A stretch of 12,480 bases of DNA from Fidelibacterota bacterium (GCA_024277405.1 JAJRVI010000089.1:1-12480); one strand, 5' to 3'; positions 1 through 7,130 are shown, counted from the stretch's first letter. Notes: generated by a model not told the origin, from the letters alone. Program-made: numbers and translations.

Positions 1-2
1 CG

Positions 3-953
3 GCGGAGGCCCGGGAGGTCTTCGCGCGGATCCGCGAGATGCGGGTGGAGCGCGTCCGCGAGACCGAGGAGACGGTGGCCCCACCGCCCCCCTTCTCCAC
101 GAGCACGCTCCTCATCGAGGCCGCGCGGGGACTCCGGCTCCCCCCGGGGAAGACGATGGCGCTCGCCCAGGCGCTGTTCGAGGCGGGGCTCATCACCTAC
201 CACCGCACCGATTCCACCCGGGTATCGGATGCGGGGCTCTCCCTCGCCCGCCGCTATATCGCCGAGGCCTTCGGGGAGGAGTACGTGCGGACGCGGCGAT
301 TCGGCGAGGGCGGGGCCCACGAGTGCATCCGCCCCACCCGCCCCCTTCCCCCGGAGGGGCTGCGGGAGCTCCTCGCCACCGGGAGGGTGGAGCTCGCCGA
401 TGCGCGGGGGGCGGTGCGCCTGTACGGGCTCATCTGGCGCCGGTTCCTGGCGTCCCAGATGCGCGAGGCCCGGGTGCGGAAGGCGGTACTGCGGTTCTCC
501 CTGGACGGCTTTTCCCGGGAGGTAGGGTTCATCGTGGCGGTGGTGGAGTCCGGGTTCGACCTCGTGTCCCCCCTCCCGGTGGTCGAGCTCCCGGCGGAGC
601 CGGCGCTCGAGCCCCGCGAGTGCCGCGAGGTCCCCGCGGCGCCCCCGCTGACCCAGGGCGAACTCGTGGCCCTCATGCGAGAACGGGGGCTGGGGCGGCC
701 CTCCACCTATGCCCGGATCGTAGAGACACTCCTCGAGCGTCACTACGTGGTGGAACGCAAGGGCTTCCTCTTCCCCACGAGGCTGGGGAGGGAGGTTCAC
801 GCCTACCTGACCCAGAGGTTCCCCCGCTGGACGGGGGAAGAGTTCACCCGGGAGCTCGAGGCCCACATGGACGCCGTGGAGGCGGGGCGGATCGACTATC
901 AGCAGGTGTTGCGGGAGATCCGCTCCGTGGTCGAGGAGAGCGGGCGCGCTTGA
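3..953 (+). CDS. rgy: Reverse gyrase, C-terminal topoisomerase IA part (5' end outside window)
   Basis: The reading frame is open from base 3 and enters from the left edge, so only the last ~316 residues are present. Reverse gyrase introduces positive supercoils into DNA using an N-terminal helicase and a C-terminal type IA topoisomerase; only the latter is visible. The active-site segment reads LITYHRTDSTRVSD, with the catalytic tyrosine encoded at 198-200. The His after Tyr is typical of reverse gyrases, whereas ordinary TopA usually has Met there. GGAHECIRPT follows (about 309-338) and matches the family's EGAHEAIRPT. The segment LMRERGLGRPSTYA (about 673-714) is the conserved GRPSTYA block near the C terminus. 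The frame ends at TGA 951-953. A stand-alone TopA is the alternative, but the YHRTDSTRVS block argues against it. The helicase half and zinc fingers lie outside the window and could not be checked. Confidence 0.9.
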   Translation, partial: AEAREVFARIREMRVERVRETEETVAPPPPFSTSTLLIEAARGLRLPPGKTMALAQALFEAGLITYHRTDSTRVSDAGLSLARRYIAEAFGEEYVRTRRFGEGGAHECIRPTRPLPPEGLRELLATGRVELADARGAVRLYGLIWRRFLASQMREARVRKAVLRFSLDGFSREVGFIVAVVESGFDLVSPLPVVELPAEPALEPRECREVPAAPPLTQGELVALMRERGLGRPSTYARIVETLLERHYVVERKGFLFPTRLGREVHAYLTQRFPRWTGEEFTRELEAHMDAVEAGRIDYQQVLREIRSVVEESGRA

Positions 954-978
954 ATACACGGGACCGCAAACGTACATT
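950..978 (+). promoter_or_regulatory. Probable sigma-70-type promoter of hrcA
   Basis: TTGAAT (950-955, overlapping the reverse gyrase stop codon), a 17-base spacer, then TACATT (973-978), in an AT-rich patch of otherwise GC-rich DNA. Transcription would begin near 985, leaving a leader of about 24 bases before the ATG at 1009. Called from consensus resemblance only. No CIRCE operator is visible around it. Confidence 0.4.
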
Positions 979-1008
979 ATTTCAAGGGTAAAGGCGGGTG
1001 TGAGTGCG

Positions 1009-2037
1009 ATGACGGAGCGGCGGTATCTGATCCTGCGGGAAGTCGTCGATCGCTACATCAAGACCCGGAAGCCGGTCTCCTCCAGGGAGATCGTGGAGGA
1101 GTACGGGCACCCGTGGTGTTCCGCCACCGTGCGCAACGAACTGGCCGCGCTGGAACGGGAGGGGTATCTCTACAAGCCATCCCCGTCCGCGGGACGGGTC
1201 CCCACCGCCAAGGGCTTCCGCTACTTCGCCAACTGGCTATTGAGGATCCTCAGCATCTCCTCCGAGGGGGTAGAGGGGGGGAGCGGCTCCCTGGGTTACG
1301 TGGCGGTGGACCTCCCCATCTCGCGCACGATCCCGGATCTGTTGCGCCTCGCCTCCTCGCTCATCTCCGCGACGGTCTCCCAGGTGGGGTTCGTGATCTC
1401 CCCCGCGGTGGAGAGCCTGAGGGTGGTCCGGGTGGTCCTCGCGCGTCTCGGGAGCAGGGTCGCCCTGTTCCAGCCCCTGACAGAGCTCGGGCTCACGGGG
1501 GAATACGTGGTCACCCTCTCGTGGCCCTACACCAGGCGGGACTTCGAGAAAGCCGAGGAGATCCTGGAGGAGCTCCTCGGGGGTCATCCTTTGAGCGAGG
1601 CGACCGCGGTGCTCGACGAGATCGCGGGGTGGCACGGGAGCCCGTACCGGCTGGCGGCCGAGATCCTCGCGTCCCTGCGGGGCGGGCGCCGTCCCCTCTA
1701 CCTCGCGGGGTTGGAACACCTGGCGGAGCTGGGGCGCGACATCCGCAGGCCCCTCCGGGTCATCGGCGACGAGGGCGCGTTTGTGGAGATGGTGCTCACG
1801 GCCCGTGAGGGGAGGCGCGGTCTGGACGTGCGCGTGGGGGACCTGCCGGCCGATGGGCTGGAGGACTTCGCCCTGGTGAGCTCCGATTTCTACAGGGGGC
1901 TTGGGGTCCTCGGCGCCCTCGGGCCGTTGTGGCTCGATTACGCGAAGGCCATATCCACGGTGCGCTACATGGAAGGGGTCCTCTCGAACCTCATCCCTGC
2001 GGTGGCCGAAGCGTCCCTGGACGGCGTCACCCGCTGA
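1009..2037 (+). CDS. hrcA: Heat-inducible transcription repressor HrcA
   Basis: HrcA is a dimeric repressor of class I heat-shock genes (groESL, dnaK) that binds CIRCE operators and needs GroEL for folding. The N-terminal winged helix is clear: TERRYLILREVVDRYI, then KPVSSREIVEEYG, SATVRNELAALEREGYL and PSAGRVPTAKGFRYF, all HrcA hallmarks. The remaining ~260 residues fit the GAF-like and dimerisation regions, and the total of 342 residues is normal for the family. The ATG at 1009 is preferred because AGGCGGGTG (992-1000) resembles a ribosome binding site 8 bases upstream. An in-frame GTG at 1000 would add three residues but has a poorly placed site. The gene lies 55 bases after reverse gyrase on the same strand. 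grpE, dnaK and dnaJ, the usual downstream partners, are absent: the next gene is convergent. No CIRCE repeat was found upstream, so autoregulation is not supported. Confidence 0.93.
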   Translation: MTERRYLILREVVDRYIKTRKPVSSREIVEEYGHPWCSATVRNELAALEREGYLYKPSPSAGRVPTAKGFRYFANWLLRILSISSEGVEGGSGSLGYVAVDLPISRTIPDLLRLASSLISATVSQVGFVISPAVESLRVVRVVLARLGSRVALFQPLTELGLTGEYVVTLSWPYTRRDFEKAEEILEELLGGHPLSEATAVLDEIAGWHGSPYRLAAEILASLRGGRRPLYLAGLEHLAELGRDIRRPLRVIGDEGAFVEMVLTAREGRRGLDVRVGDLPADGLEDFALVSSDFYRGLGVLGALGPLWLDYAKAISTVRYMEGVLSNLIPAVAEASLDGVTR

Positions 2038-2039
2038 TC

Positions 2040-2056
2040 GGGGCCGGTTCAGCCCC
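2040..2056. terminator. Possible small hairpin between convergent stop codons
   Basis: GGGGC (2040-2044) and GCCCC (2052-2056) form a 5-bp stem with a 7-base loop. It lies between the hrcA stop (2035-2037) and the flavin reductase stop, which falls inside the loop (2049-2051). No T-run follows on either strand, so it is at best a weak bidirectional terminator. Confidence 0.25.
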
Positions 2057-2510
2057 AATAATCGCGTGGATCATAGATCAACGGCGGACGATCGCCTATG
2101 CCGGCGTCGATGACCTCCCCCACGAAGATGGTGTGGTCGCCGGCGGGGAAACCCTCCACGAGCCGGCAATCGAGCCATGCGGCCACCCCCTCGAGGATGG
2201 GCGATCCCGTTCTCCCCTCACGGTAAGGGATTCCGGCGAACTTGTCCCCATCGCGGCCGCTCTTCAGGCCGAAATGGCGGGCGAGCTCCACCTGTCCCTC
2301 CGCGAGGACGTTCACCGAGAATGCCCCCGATGCGGCGATGAGGTCATGGGTGAAACGCGTCTTCCCCACCGCCACCGCCACGAGGGGCGGCCGATGCGAG
2401 ACCCGCATGACCCAGGCGCAGGTGAGGGCGTTGGTCCGATCCGCGTGCCTCGCCCCCACCACGTACACCCCGTACGTGAACTTCCGGAACGCCGCGTTTG
2501 CCTTTTCCAT
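2049..2510 (-). CDS. Flavin reductase-like, FMN-binding split-barrel protein
   Basis: A 153-residue protein of the flavin reductase-like family, whose members bind FMN and often pass electrons from NAD(P)H to flavin or act as the reductase partner of an oxygenase. Visible blocks are FRKFTYGVYVVGA (residues 8-20), NALTCAWVMRVSHRPPLVAVAV (27-48, the flavin-contact region), GAFSVNVLAEGQ (62-73) and GDHTIFVGEV (124-133), followed by PLIYDPRDYW at the C terminus. The start at 2510 is chosen because GGGAGG sits 6 bases upstream. The frame could extend to an ATG at 2567, but that would add 19 residues unlike the family and bury this ribosome binding site. The gene is convergent with hrcA and lies 121 bases downstream of the secreted protein gene on the same strand. 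Substrate and partner are unknown, and a link to the molybdenum hydroxylase is not shown. Confidence 0.85.
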   Translation of the reverse strand: MEKANAAFRKFTYGVYVVGARHADRTNALTCAWVMRVSHRPPLVAVAVGKTRFTHDLIAASGAFSVNVLAEGQVELARHFGLKSGRDGDKFAGIPYREGRTGSPILEGVAAWLDCRLVEGFPAGDHTIFVGEVIDAGIGDRPPLIYDPRDYWG

Positions 2511-2631
2511 CTCGAACCTCCCTTTCCTGTCCCACAGGGGCTTCATCGTGAAGATCCCGCAACGCATCGTACCGCCTGCGTTTCCCCTGTTCCTTGCCCG
2601 TAACCTCCCGCGATAGGAGGGCCCGGACGCC

Positions 2632-3138
2632 TCAATCCCCTGAGACGAGGGGAAAGATCTCGAACACGAGTGTCCTCTCCAGGACCGATCCCCTGGCGAT
2701 CCCTTCTTGGGGGACCAGGACGGTGAACTCCAGGACCAATAAATGTTCCCCTAACTCCCCGGTCGCCAGGGGGACGAGCCCGCATTCCAGGGCGACGCTT
2801 TCCCGTTGGAAAATGAGATAGAGGCCTTCCGGTATGGGCTGGTCCTCGACGCAGTCCAGCCGGGCCGTCACCACCCAGGGGATGTTGCTGCGCACGGACA
2901 ACACAACGCGCCCCTCATGGATGGCGAACGCCTCCAGGGGCCGCGGGAGCTCGAAGGGGTGCGACACCGCCCGTTCGGAGGTGTTGCCGGGAAATTCCGA
3001 CAGCGTCTGCCGTGGCAGGATGCTCCAGGTTATGGTTACCACCCCTTCGGCCCCGCCGGCGAATCGGATGAGGGCGACGAGAAGCACGCCCACGAGGAGG
3101 GACAGTCCCGGGCGCCCGGGGGCCGCGTTTTTCCACAT
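2632..3138 (-). CDS. Small secreted protein of unknown function
   Basis: I do not recognise this 168-residue protein. The N terminus is a convincing signal peptide: a short region with K3 and R9, a hydrophobic stretch at about residues 11-25, and a likely cleavage site near AGGA-EG (residue 30). The mature ~138 residues alternate hydrophobic and polar positions (for example VVTITWSILP, RVVLSVRSNIPWVVTARLD, LLVLEFTVLVP, RTLVFEIFPLV), suggesting an all-beta fold. Two cysteines (96 and 119) could form a disulfide outside the membrane. There is no lipobox and no second membrane segment. The start is supported by GGAGG (complement of 3145-3149) 6 bases before the ATG and by a good promoter just upstream. 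That it is a real gene is well supported; its role is not. It may be an exported structural or adhesive protein, which is speculation. Confidence 0.75.
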   Translation of the reverse strand: MWKNAAPGRPGLSLLVGVLLVALIRFAGGAEGVVTITWSILPRQTLSEFPGNTSERAVSHPFELPRPLEAFAIHEGRVVLSVRSNIPWVVTARLDCVEDQPIPEGLYLIFQRESVALECGLVPLATGELGEHLLVLEFTVLVPQEGIARGSVLERTLVFEIFPLVSGD

Positions 3139-3154
3139 TCCAAACCTCCGGGGA

Positions 3155-3183
3155 AATATACGCGGGCGGGCCCGGATTGTCAG
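3155..3183 (-). promoter_or_regulatory. Promoter of the secreted protein gene
   Basis: On the minus strand CTGACA (3183-3178), a 17-base GC-rich spacer, then TATATT (3160-3155). Each hexamer matches 5 of 6 sigma-70 consensus bases at ideal spacing, the best promoter-like match in the window. The predicted start near 3148 lies inside the GGAGG ribosome binding site (3145-3149), giving a leader of only about 10 bases. It also implies that this gene need not depend on readthrough from the upstream molybdenum hydroxylase operon. Confidence 0.55.
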
Positions 3184-3262
3184 GGGATGATGGTCGGCCC
3201 TGCCGGAGCCGTATAGGACGGCGCGGCGTCCCCCGGAACCCGCCAGTTTCCCCGCCCTCTCC

Positions 3263-3274
3263 CCGGGCGCCCGG
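3263..3274. repeat. 12-bp perfect GC palindrome abutting the Mo-subunit stop codon
   Basis: CCGGGCGCCCGG occupies 3263-3274, directly after the TGA of the molybdenum subunit gene (3277-3275 on the minus strand). As RNA it could pair only in part, needing at least 3-4 loop bases, and no U-run follows. It is not a standard intrinsic terminator. No other terminator is seen between this operon and the secreted protein gene. Confidence 0.4.
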
Positions 3275-5581
3275 TCAAGCCGATGATTTCGCCCGTATCG
3301 CCCTCAGGACCCGCTCGGGAGTGAAGGGGATCCGGTAGAGGCGCACCCCGATCGCATCGTGGATGGCGTTGGCGATGGCCGGCGCGGGCCCGTTGATCCC
3401 GATCTCCCCGATGGACTTGGCCCCGTACGGTCCCGTTGGCTCATCTGAGGGGATCAGCACGACCTCCACATCGGGCACGTCCGCGGCGGTGGGGATCCGG
3501 TAGTCGAACAGGTTCGGGTTGCGGACCCGGCCCCGCGGGGAGAACCGAAGCTCCTCGTAGAGGGTGTGGCCGATCCCCTGTACGATCGCCCCCTCGAGCT
3601 GTCCCTCGGCCAGTGCTGGGTTTATCGGGGTGCCGCAGTCGGCGGCCGCCACGAACTTCCCCCCCCGCACGACCCCGGTCTCGGTGTCCACCGCCACCTC
3701 GGCGAAGAACGCGGCGAAGGGGGGCGGGGATTCCGGTGCCACGAAGGAGGCGGTGGCGATGATATGGCGTTGGTCGGTGACGTACATCGCCCTGTGGCCC
3801 ACCTCCGAGAGGGGGACCCTCTTCCCGCTCTTCCGGCTCACCACGTGTCCCCCCTCGAGGTCGAGTTCCTCCGGGGGCTCCTCCAGGATCGCCGCCGCCA
3901 CCTCCAGGATCTGACGCCGCACCTCCCGGGCGGCCCGGAGCACCGCCCCGCCGGAGACGTAGGTGGTGCTCGAGGCGTAGGCCCCGGTGTCGAAGGGGGT
4001 GAAGTCGGTGTCCGAGGAGTAGACGGAGATCGCCTCCACCGGGACCCCCAGGGCCTCGGCGGCGATCTGGGCGAGGATGGTGTCGGAGCCGGTGCCGAGG
4101 TCGGTGGCCCCCACCAGCAACCTGAAGGTCCCGTCCTCGTTCATCACCACGGTGGCGGCGGCCATGTCGATGTCGGTGATCCCCGAGCCCTGCATGGAGA
4201 GGGCCATCCCCACCCCGTGGATCCAGTTCCCCTCCCTGATCCTCTTCCCCCGCTTCTCCTCCCAGCCGATGCGCCTCGCTCCCTCCCGGATGCACTCCTC
4301 CAGGGCACAGGACCGCACCACCTGGGCCTTCCCCGCGCGGCCCTCGCCGATCTTCTCGAAGATGGGCGAGGTCTCCCCGGCGCGGATGTGGTTCTTCAAC
4401 CGGAGCTCCAGCGGGTCCATCCCCAACTTTTCCGCGAGCTCGTCCACCGCCACCTCCAGGGCGAAGTACCCCTGGGTGGCCCCGTATCCCCGGTAGGCCC
4501 CGGCCACGGGGAGGTTGGTGTAGACCGCCTTCCCATGGAACCAGAGGTGGGGCGCTTTGTTGTAGAGGGGGAGGGTCTTGGAGCCCACGTTGGAGAGGAC
4601 CGTGAGAGAGTGGGTCCCGTAGGCCCCGGTGTTGGAGAGCACATCCATCTCGATGGCGTGGATCTTCCCGTCCTTCTTCGCCCCGAGCACCACCCGCACT
4701 TTCATGGGGTGACGGGTGCGGGCGGCCACGAACTCCTCGGCCCGGGTGTACTTCATCACCACGGGCTTCCTGACCCGGAGGGCGAGCGCCGCAGCGACAT
4801 CCTCCAGGACGATCTCCTGTTTCGTGCCGAACCCCCCGCCGATCCGGGGCTTGATCACCCGGATCCGCGAGAGGGGCAGACCCAGCGCCCGGGCCACGAT
4901 CCTCCGTACGTGGAAGGGGACCTGGGTGGCGGAACGGATGACGAGCCGGTCCTCCTCGTCCAGGTAGGCGACGACACAGTGGGGCTCCAGGGGCACGTGC
5001 TGGACGTAGGGGAACACGCACGTCGTCTCCACCACCACGTCCGACTCGGCGAACCCCCGCACGATATCGCCCACGCGGATGTCGATGGCCGCGGCGACGT
5101 TGTGCTCCGGGTCATGGATGCCCCGTGCGTCCTCCTCGTCGTGGATCACCGGGGCCCCGGGGGCGGTGGCCTCCGCGGGGTCCAGGACGGCGGGGAGCTC
5201 CCGGTACTCCACCTCGATGAGTCTCAAGGCCTCGTCGGCGATCTCCTCGGAGATCGCCGCCACCGCCGCTACCCGGTCCCCCACGAACCGGACCTTGCGG
5301 TCGAAGAGGAAGGAATCGTAGGGGGAAGGCTCGGGCCAGCCCTGGCCCGCGGTGGTGTAGGGGATCCGGGGGACGTTTCCGTGATGCAGGATACACAGGA
5401 CCCCGGGCAACTCCTCGGCCCGGGAGGTGTCGATCCGCACGATCTCCGCATGGGCATAGGGGGAACGCAGGATCTTTCCCACCGCCGCTCCGGGGGGCAC
5501 AGCGTCCAGGGTGAAAACGGGTTGACCGGTGGCGAGGGCAATCCCGTCCACCTTGCGCACGCTCTTTCCCACGATCTTCAT
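3275..5581 (-). CDS. xdhA: Xanthine dehydrogenase family, molybdenum-binding large subunit
   Basis: This 768-residue catalytic subunit carries the molybdopterin cofactor and hydroxylates a heterocycle, probably a purine such as hypoxanthine or xanthine. Visible blocks are PLEPH (197-201), IGGGFGTKQE (247-256, the Mo-cofactor loop), AGAYRGYGATQG (360-371, with the conserved active-site Arg364), DTGAYASSTTYVSGGAV (531-547), QGIGHTLYEE (668-677) and GAKSIGEIG (720-728). Glu726 in the last block is the catalytic base. Length is normal for a separate large subunit. AYRGYGATQ resembles XDH-type enzymes and not the AYRCSFR of aerobic CO dehydrogenase. The ATG at 5581 is preferred over a GTG at 5587: GGGGGAG lies 5 bases upstream and it gives an ATGA overlap with the preceding gene. 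Nicotinate or another N-heterocycle remains possible. No selenocysteine codon is apparent, and selenium-dependent members carry selenium as a cofactor, so selenium use cannot be judged here. Confidence 0.9.
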   Translation of the reverse strand: MKIVGKSVRKVDGIALATGQPVFTLDAVPPGAAVGKILRSPYAHAEIVRIDTSRAEELPGVLCILHHGNVPRIPYTTAGQGWPEPSPYDSFLFDRKVRFVGDRVAAVAAISEEIADEALRLIEVEYRELPAVLDPAEATAPGAPVIHDEEDARGIHDPEHNVAAAIDIRVGDIVRGFAESDVVVETTCVFPYVQHVPLEPHCVVAYLDEEDRLVIRSATQVPFHVRRIVARALGLPLSRIRVIKPRIGGGFGTKQEIVLEDVAAALALRVRKPVVMKYTRAEEFVAARTRHPMKVRVVLGAKKDGKIHAIEMDVLSNTGAYGTHSLTVLSNVGSKTLPLYNKAPHLWFHGKAVYTNLPVAGAYRGYGATQGYFALEVAVDELAEKLGMDPLELRLKNHIRAGETSPIFEKIGEGRAGKAQVVRSCALEECIREGARRIGWEEKRGKRIREGNWIHGVGMALSMQGSGITDIDMAAATVVMNEDGTFRLLVGATDLGTGSDTILAQIAAEALGVPVEAISVYSSDTDFTPFDTGAYASSTTYVSGGAVLRAAREVRRQILEVAAAILEEPPEELDLEGGHVVSRKSGKRVPLSEVGHRAMYVTDQRHIIATASFVAPESPPPFAAFFAEVAVDTETGVVRGGKFVAAADCGTPINPALAEGQLEGAIVQGIGHTLYEELRFSPRGRVRNPNLFDYRIPTAADVPDVEVVLIPSDEPTGPYGAKSIGEIGINGPAPAIANAIHDAIGVRLYRIPFTPERVLRAIRAKSSA

Positions 5582-6054
5582 CGCCACTCCCCCTTCCTCT
5601 TCCTCTCGGCCGCCAGCATCACCGCATCCACGATCTTCACGTATCCCGTGCAGCGACAGAGGTTCCCCGTGATCGCTCCCCGTACCTCCTCGGGGCTCGG
5701 GTCCGGGTTATGGGAGAGGAGGTGATGGGCCACGAGGATCATCCCCGGGGTACAGAAGCCGCACTGGATCGCCCCCGTCTCCAGGAAGGCTTCCTGTAAG
5801 GGATGGAGATCTTCAGGGGTCCCCAATCCTTCCAGGGTGGTGATACGGTGTCCCTTGACCTTGGCGGCAAAGGTGAGGCAGGAGCGGATGGGTTTCCCGT
5901 CGAGGAGGACGGTACAGGCCCCGCACTCCCCCGTGCGACATCCCTCCTTCACCGACCTCATCCCCAGGCGCCGCAGGAGATCGAGGAGCATCTCCCCGGG
6001 CTTTATCTCCACGTATCTCGGCTCCCCGTTCAATTCAAAGTAGATCTTCATCAT
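5578..6054 (-). CDS. xdhC: Xanthine dehydrogenase family, [2Fe-2S] small subunit
   Basis: This 158-residue subunit carries two [2Fe-2S] clusters that pass electrons from the molybdenum site to FAD. All eight ligands are present with canonical spacing. The N-terminal plant-ferredoxin-type cluster uses Cys39, 44, 47 and 59 (C-x4-C-x2-C-x11-C, in EGCRTGECGACTVL). The C-terminal helical cluster uses Cys98, 101, 133 and 135 (C-x2-C-x31-C-x-C, in QCGFCTPGM and GNLCRCTGY). Length is typical. The start overlaps the stop of the FAD subunit (ATGA at 6054-6051), with an alternative ATG one codon on. The stop overlaps the ATG of the Mo subunit (5581-5578), so all three genes are probably translationally coupled. 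The symbol follows E. coli xdhABC usage, where xdhC is the iron-sulfur subunit; elsewhere xdhC names a maturation factor. Confidence 0.93.
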   Translation of the reverse strand: MMKIYFELNGEPRYVEIKPGEMLLDLLRRLGMRSVKEGCRTGECGACTVLLDGKPIRSCLTFAAKVKGHRITTLEGLGTPEDLHPLQEAFLETGAIQCGFCTPGMILVAHHLLSHNPDPSPEEVRGAITGNLCRCTGYVKIVDAVMLAAERKRKGEWR

Positions 6055-6905
6055 CGCTCATCACCCATCACGGCGTTCGCCGCCCGTTCCAGGGCCCGGC
6101 GCACGATGACCGGGACCACGGCCCGGCGCCATTCGGCCGGGGCCCGCATGTCATCGCCCACCCTCGCCTCGGCTTCGGCCTTGCGGGCCGCTTCCTCCCA
6201 CAGGCCCTCCGCTGGGGTCTCGCCGGCGAGAAGGGCCTCCACCGCGGCGAGGCGCTCGGCCCGATACGGGGTGGCCCCCACAACTACCCGGGCCCAGGCG
6301 ATCTTCCCCGTATCGTCCAGGCCCAGGCCGCAGGCGCAGTTGATGAGGGCGATGTCCCCTGCATTGCGGGATACCTTCTCGAAGGCGAAGGCCCCTTCCC
6401 ATCGCGGGAGCCGGATCTCGGTGAGGACGCTTCGGCGGAAGATGGCGCGGAAGGGCCGGCGGTAGAGCTCTTCTATCGGGGCCTTCTCCGTTTTCTCCCC
6501 GGTGCGCCAGCGGGCCTCGGCCCCCAGGGCCACGAGCGCCGTGGGGACATCGGCCCAGGGGTGGGCGGAGACCACCGCGCCCCCGAGGGTGGCCATGCAC
6601 CTCAAGGGGAGCGTGGCCACATGTGCCATCACCTCGGCCAGGAACCCGCCGAGATAACCCCGGACCTCATCGGAAAGGCGAACCTCTTCGAGGGTAGTAG
6701 TGGCCCCGATCCGCAGGTCCCCGTTGGCCCAGGAGATCCCCGAGAGGCCGGCGGTGGTGATATCGATGAGGCCCTCTATCTCCGGGGCCATCCCCCGGGA
6801 GAGATCCATCCCCCCGGCGAGGATGGCCCCCCTCCCCTCATACGCCTCGAGGAGCGAGAGGGCCTCCTCCACATCCCGGGCGTAGTGATACCGTCTCACG
6901 CTCAT
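6051..6905 (-). CDS. xdhB: Xanthine dehydrogenase family, FAD-binding medium subunit
   Basis: This 284-residue subunit binds FAD, receives electrons from the iron-sulfur subunit and hands them to NAD+ or another acceptor. The first FAD-binding loop reads ILAGGMDLSRGM (residues 28-39, family form AGGTDL) and the second TLGGAVVSAHPWADVP (106-121, family form TIGGNIANASPAADLP). The departures from consensus (Met for Thr, Ala-Val-Val for Asn-Ile-Ala) are noticeable but the Gly-Gly pairs remain. The C-terminal third fits the CO dehydrogenase flavoprotein C-terminal domain (EKVSRNAGDIALINCACGL). It is the first gene of the three-gene operon; ATG 6905 has a strong GAGGAGG site 5 bases upstream (complement of 6911-6917). 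The order medium-small-large is common in bacterial molybdenum hydroxylases. The physiological electron acceptor cannot be read from the sequence. Confidence 0.9.
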   Translation of the reverse strand: MSVRRYHYARDVEEALSLLEAYEGRGAILAGGMDLSRGMAPEIEGLIDITTAGLSGISWANGDLRIGATTTLEEVRLSDEVRGYLGGFLAEVMAHVATLPLRCMATLGGAVVSAHPWADVPTALVALGAEARWRTGEKTEKAPIEELYRRPFRAIFRRSVLTEIRLPRWEGAFAFEKVSRNAGDIALINCACGLGLDDTGKIAWARVVVGATPYRAERLAAVEALLAGETPAEGLWEEAARKAEAEARVGDDMRAPAEWRRAVVPVIVRRALERAANAVMGDER

Positions 6906-6919
6906 GCTTGCCTCCTCAC

Positions 6920-6940
6920 CATAGTCACTATGCTATAGCA
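6920..6940. promoter_or_regulatory. Overlapping palindromes, candidate operator and -10 region of xdhB
   Basis: CATAGTCACTATG (6920-6932) is an inverted repeat with 5-bp arms CATAG/CTATG around TCA. It overlaps TGCTATAGCA (6931-6940), a perfect 10-bp palindrome. On the minus strand the second contains TGC-TATAGC (6940-6932), which looks like an extended -10 box; no good -35 is seen 15-19 bases upstream. Transcription from it would start near 6925, inside the first palindrome, with a leader of about 20 bases carrying the GAGGAGG site. This is the position expected of a repressor operator, but no regulator gene is present in the window. Confidence 0.45.
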
Positions 6941-7100
6941 AATGAGAAGGATCTGGCGAGCTGAGATTGAGGTGAAGAGAATTGACATCAGGGGAGCCGG
7001 ATATTACGGGGATAGTACAAGAGGAGGAGCGGTTGTCCGAGGAGAAGCTCGATCTTCGGAAGTCGGGTCTGCACGTCATAATCGGATCCTCTCGCAGTTC

Positions 7101-7129
7101 AGTATAGCGCCGCTCAGCTTGTAAGACAA
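7101..7129 (-). promoter_or_regulatory. Possible distal promoter reading towards the xdh operon
   Basis: On the minus strand TTGTCT (7129-7124), a 17-base spacer, then TATACT (7106-7101). The -35 matches consensus at 4 of 6 and the -10 at 5 of 6. Transcription would start near 7094 and give xdhB a leader of roughly 190 bases. Its -35 box lies one base from the plus-strand -35 at 7131. Confidence 0.35.
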
Positions 7130-7130
7130 C

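Noticed and set aside
984..1010. GAGTGC before the hrcA start, as in the right half of a CIRCE operator.
   Set aside because: The matching left half TTAGCACTC is absent at the required 9-base spacing, so this is a chance 6-base match.
3184..3274. Intrinsic terminator after the molybdenum subunit gene.
   Set aside because: The GC palindrome at 3263-3274 lacks a proper loop and no U-run follows on the minus strand. Termination here, if any, would be of another kind.
3566..5725. Very long open frame (about 719 codons) on the plus strand opposite the molybdenum subunit.
   Set aside because: The product is low-complexity Gly/His/Asp/Arg-rich, typical of the antisense of a GC-rich gene. The minus-strand protein has all xanthine dehydrogenase motifs.
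6933..7079. 48-codon frame on the minus strand (ATG 7079, TAG 6935-6933) with AGGA 7 bases upstream, a possible leader peptide of the xdh operon.
   Set aside because: The Ser-rich product resembles nothing, the upstream promoter is itself uncertain, and the frame ends inside the proximal -10 box. Conservation in relatives would be needed to revive it.
7036..7100. Possible riboswitch (purine or molybdenum cofactor) in the middle of the divergent region.
   Set aside because: Only a weak hairpin (CCG...CGG with GAAG/CTTC inside) is visible. The conserved purine-riboswitch core and a three-way junction could not be found on either strand.
6942..7124. 60-codon open frame on the plus strand in the divergent control region.
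   Set aside because: It has no ribosome binding site, begins inside the palindrome region, shows no recognisable domain, and its codon use lacks the strong GC3 bias of the real genes.
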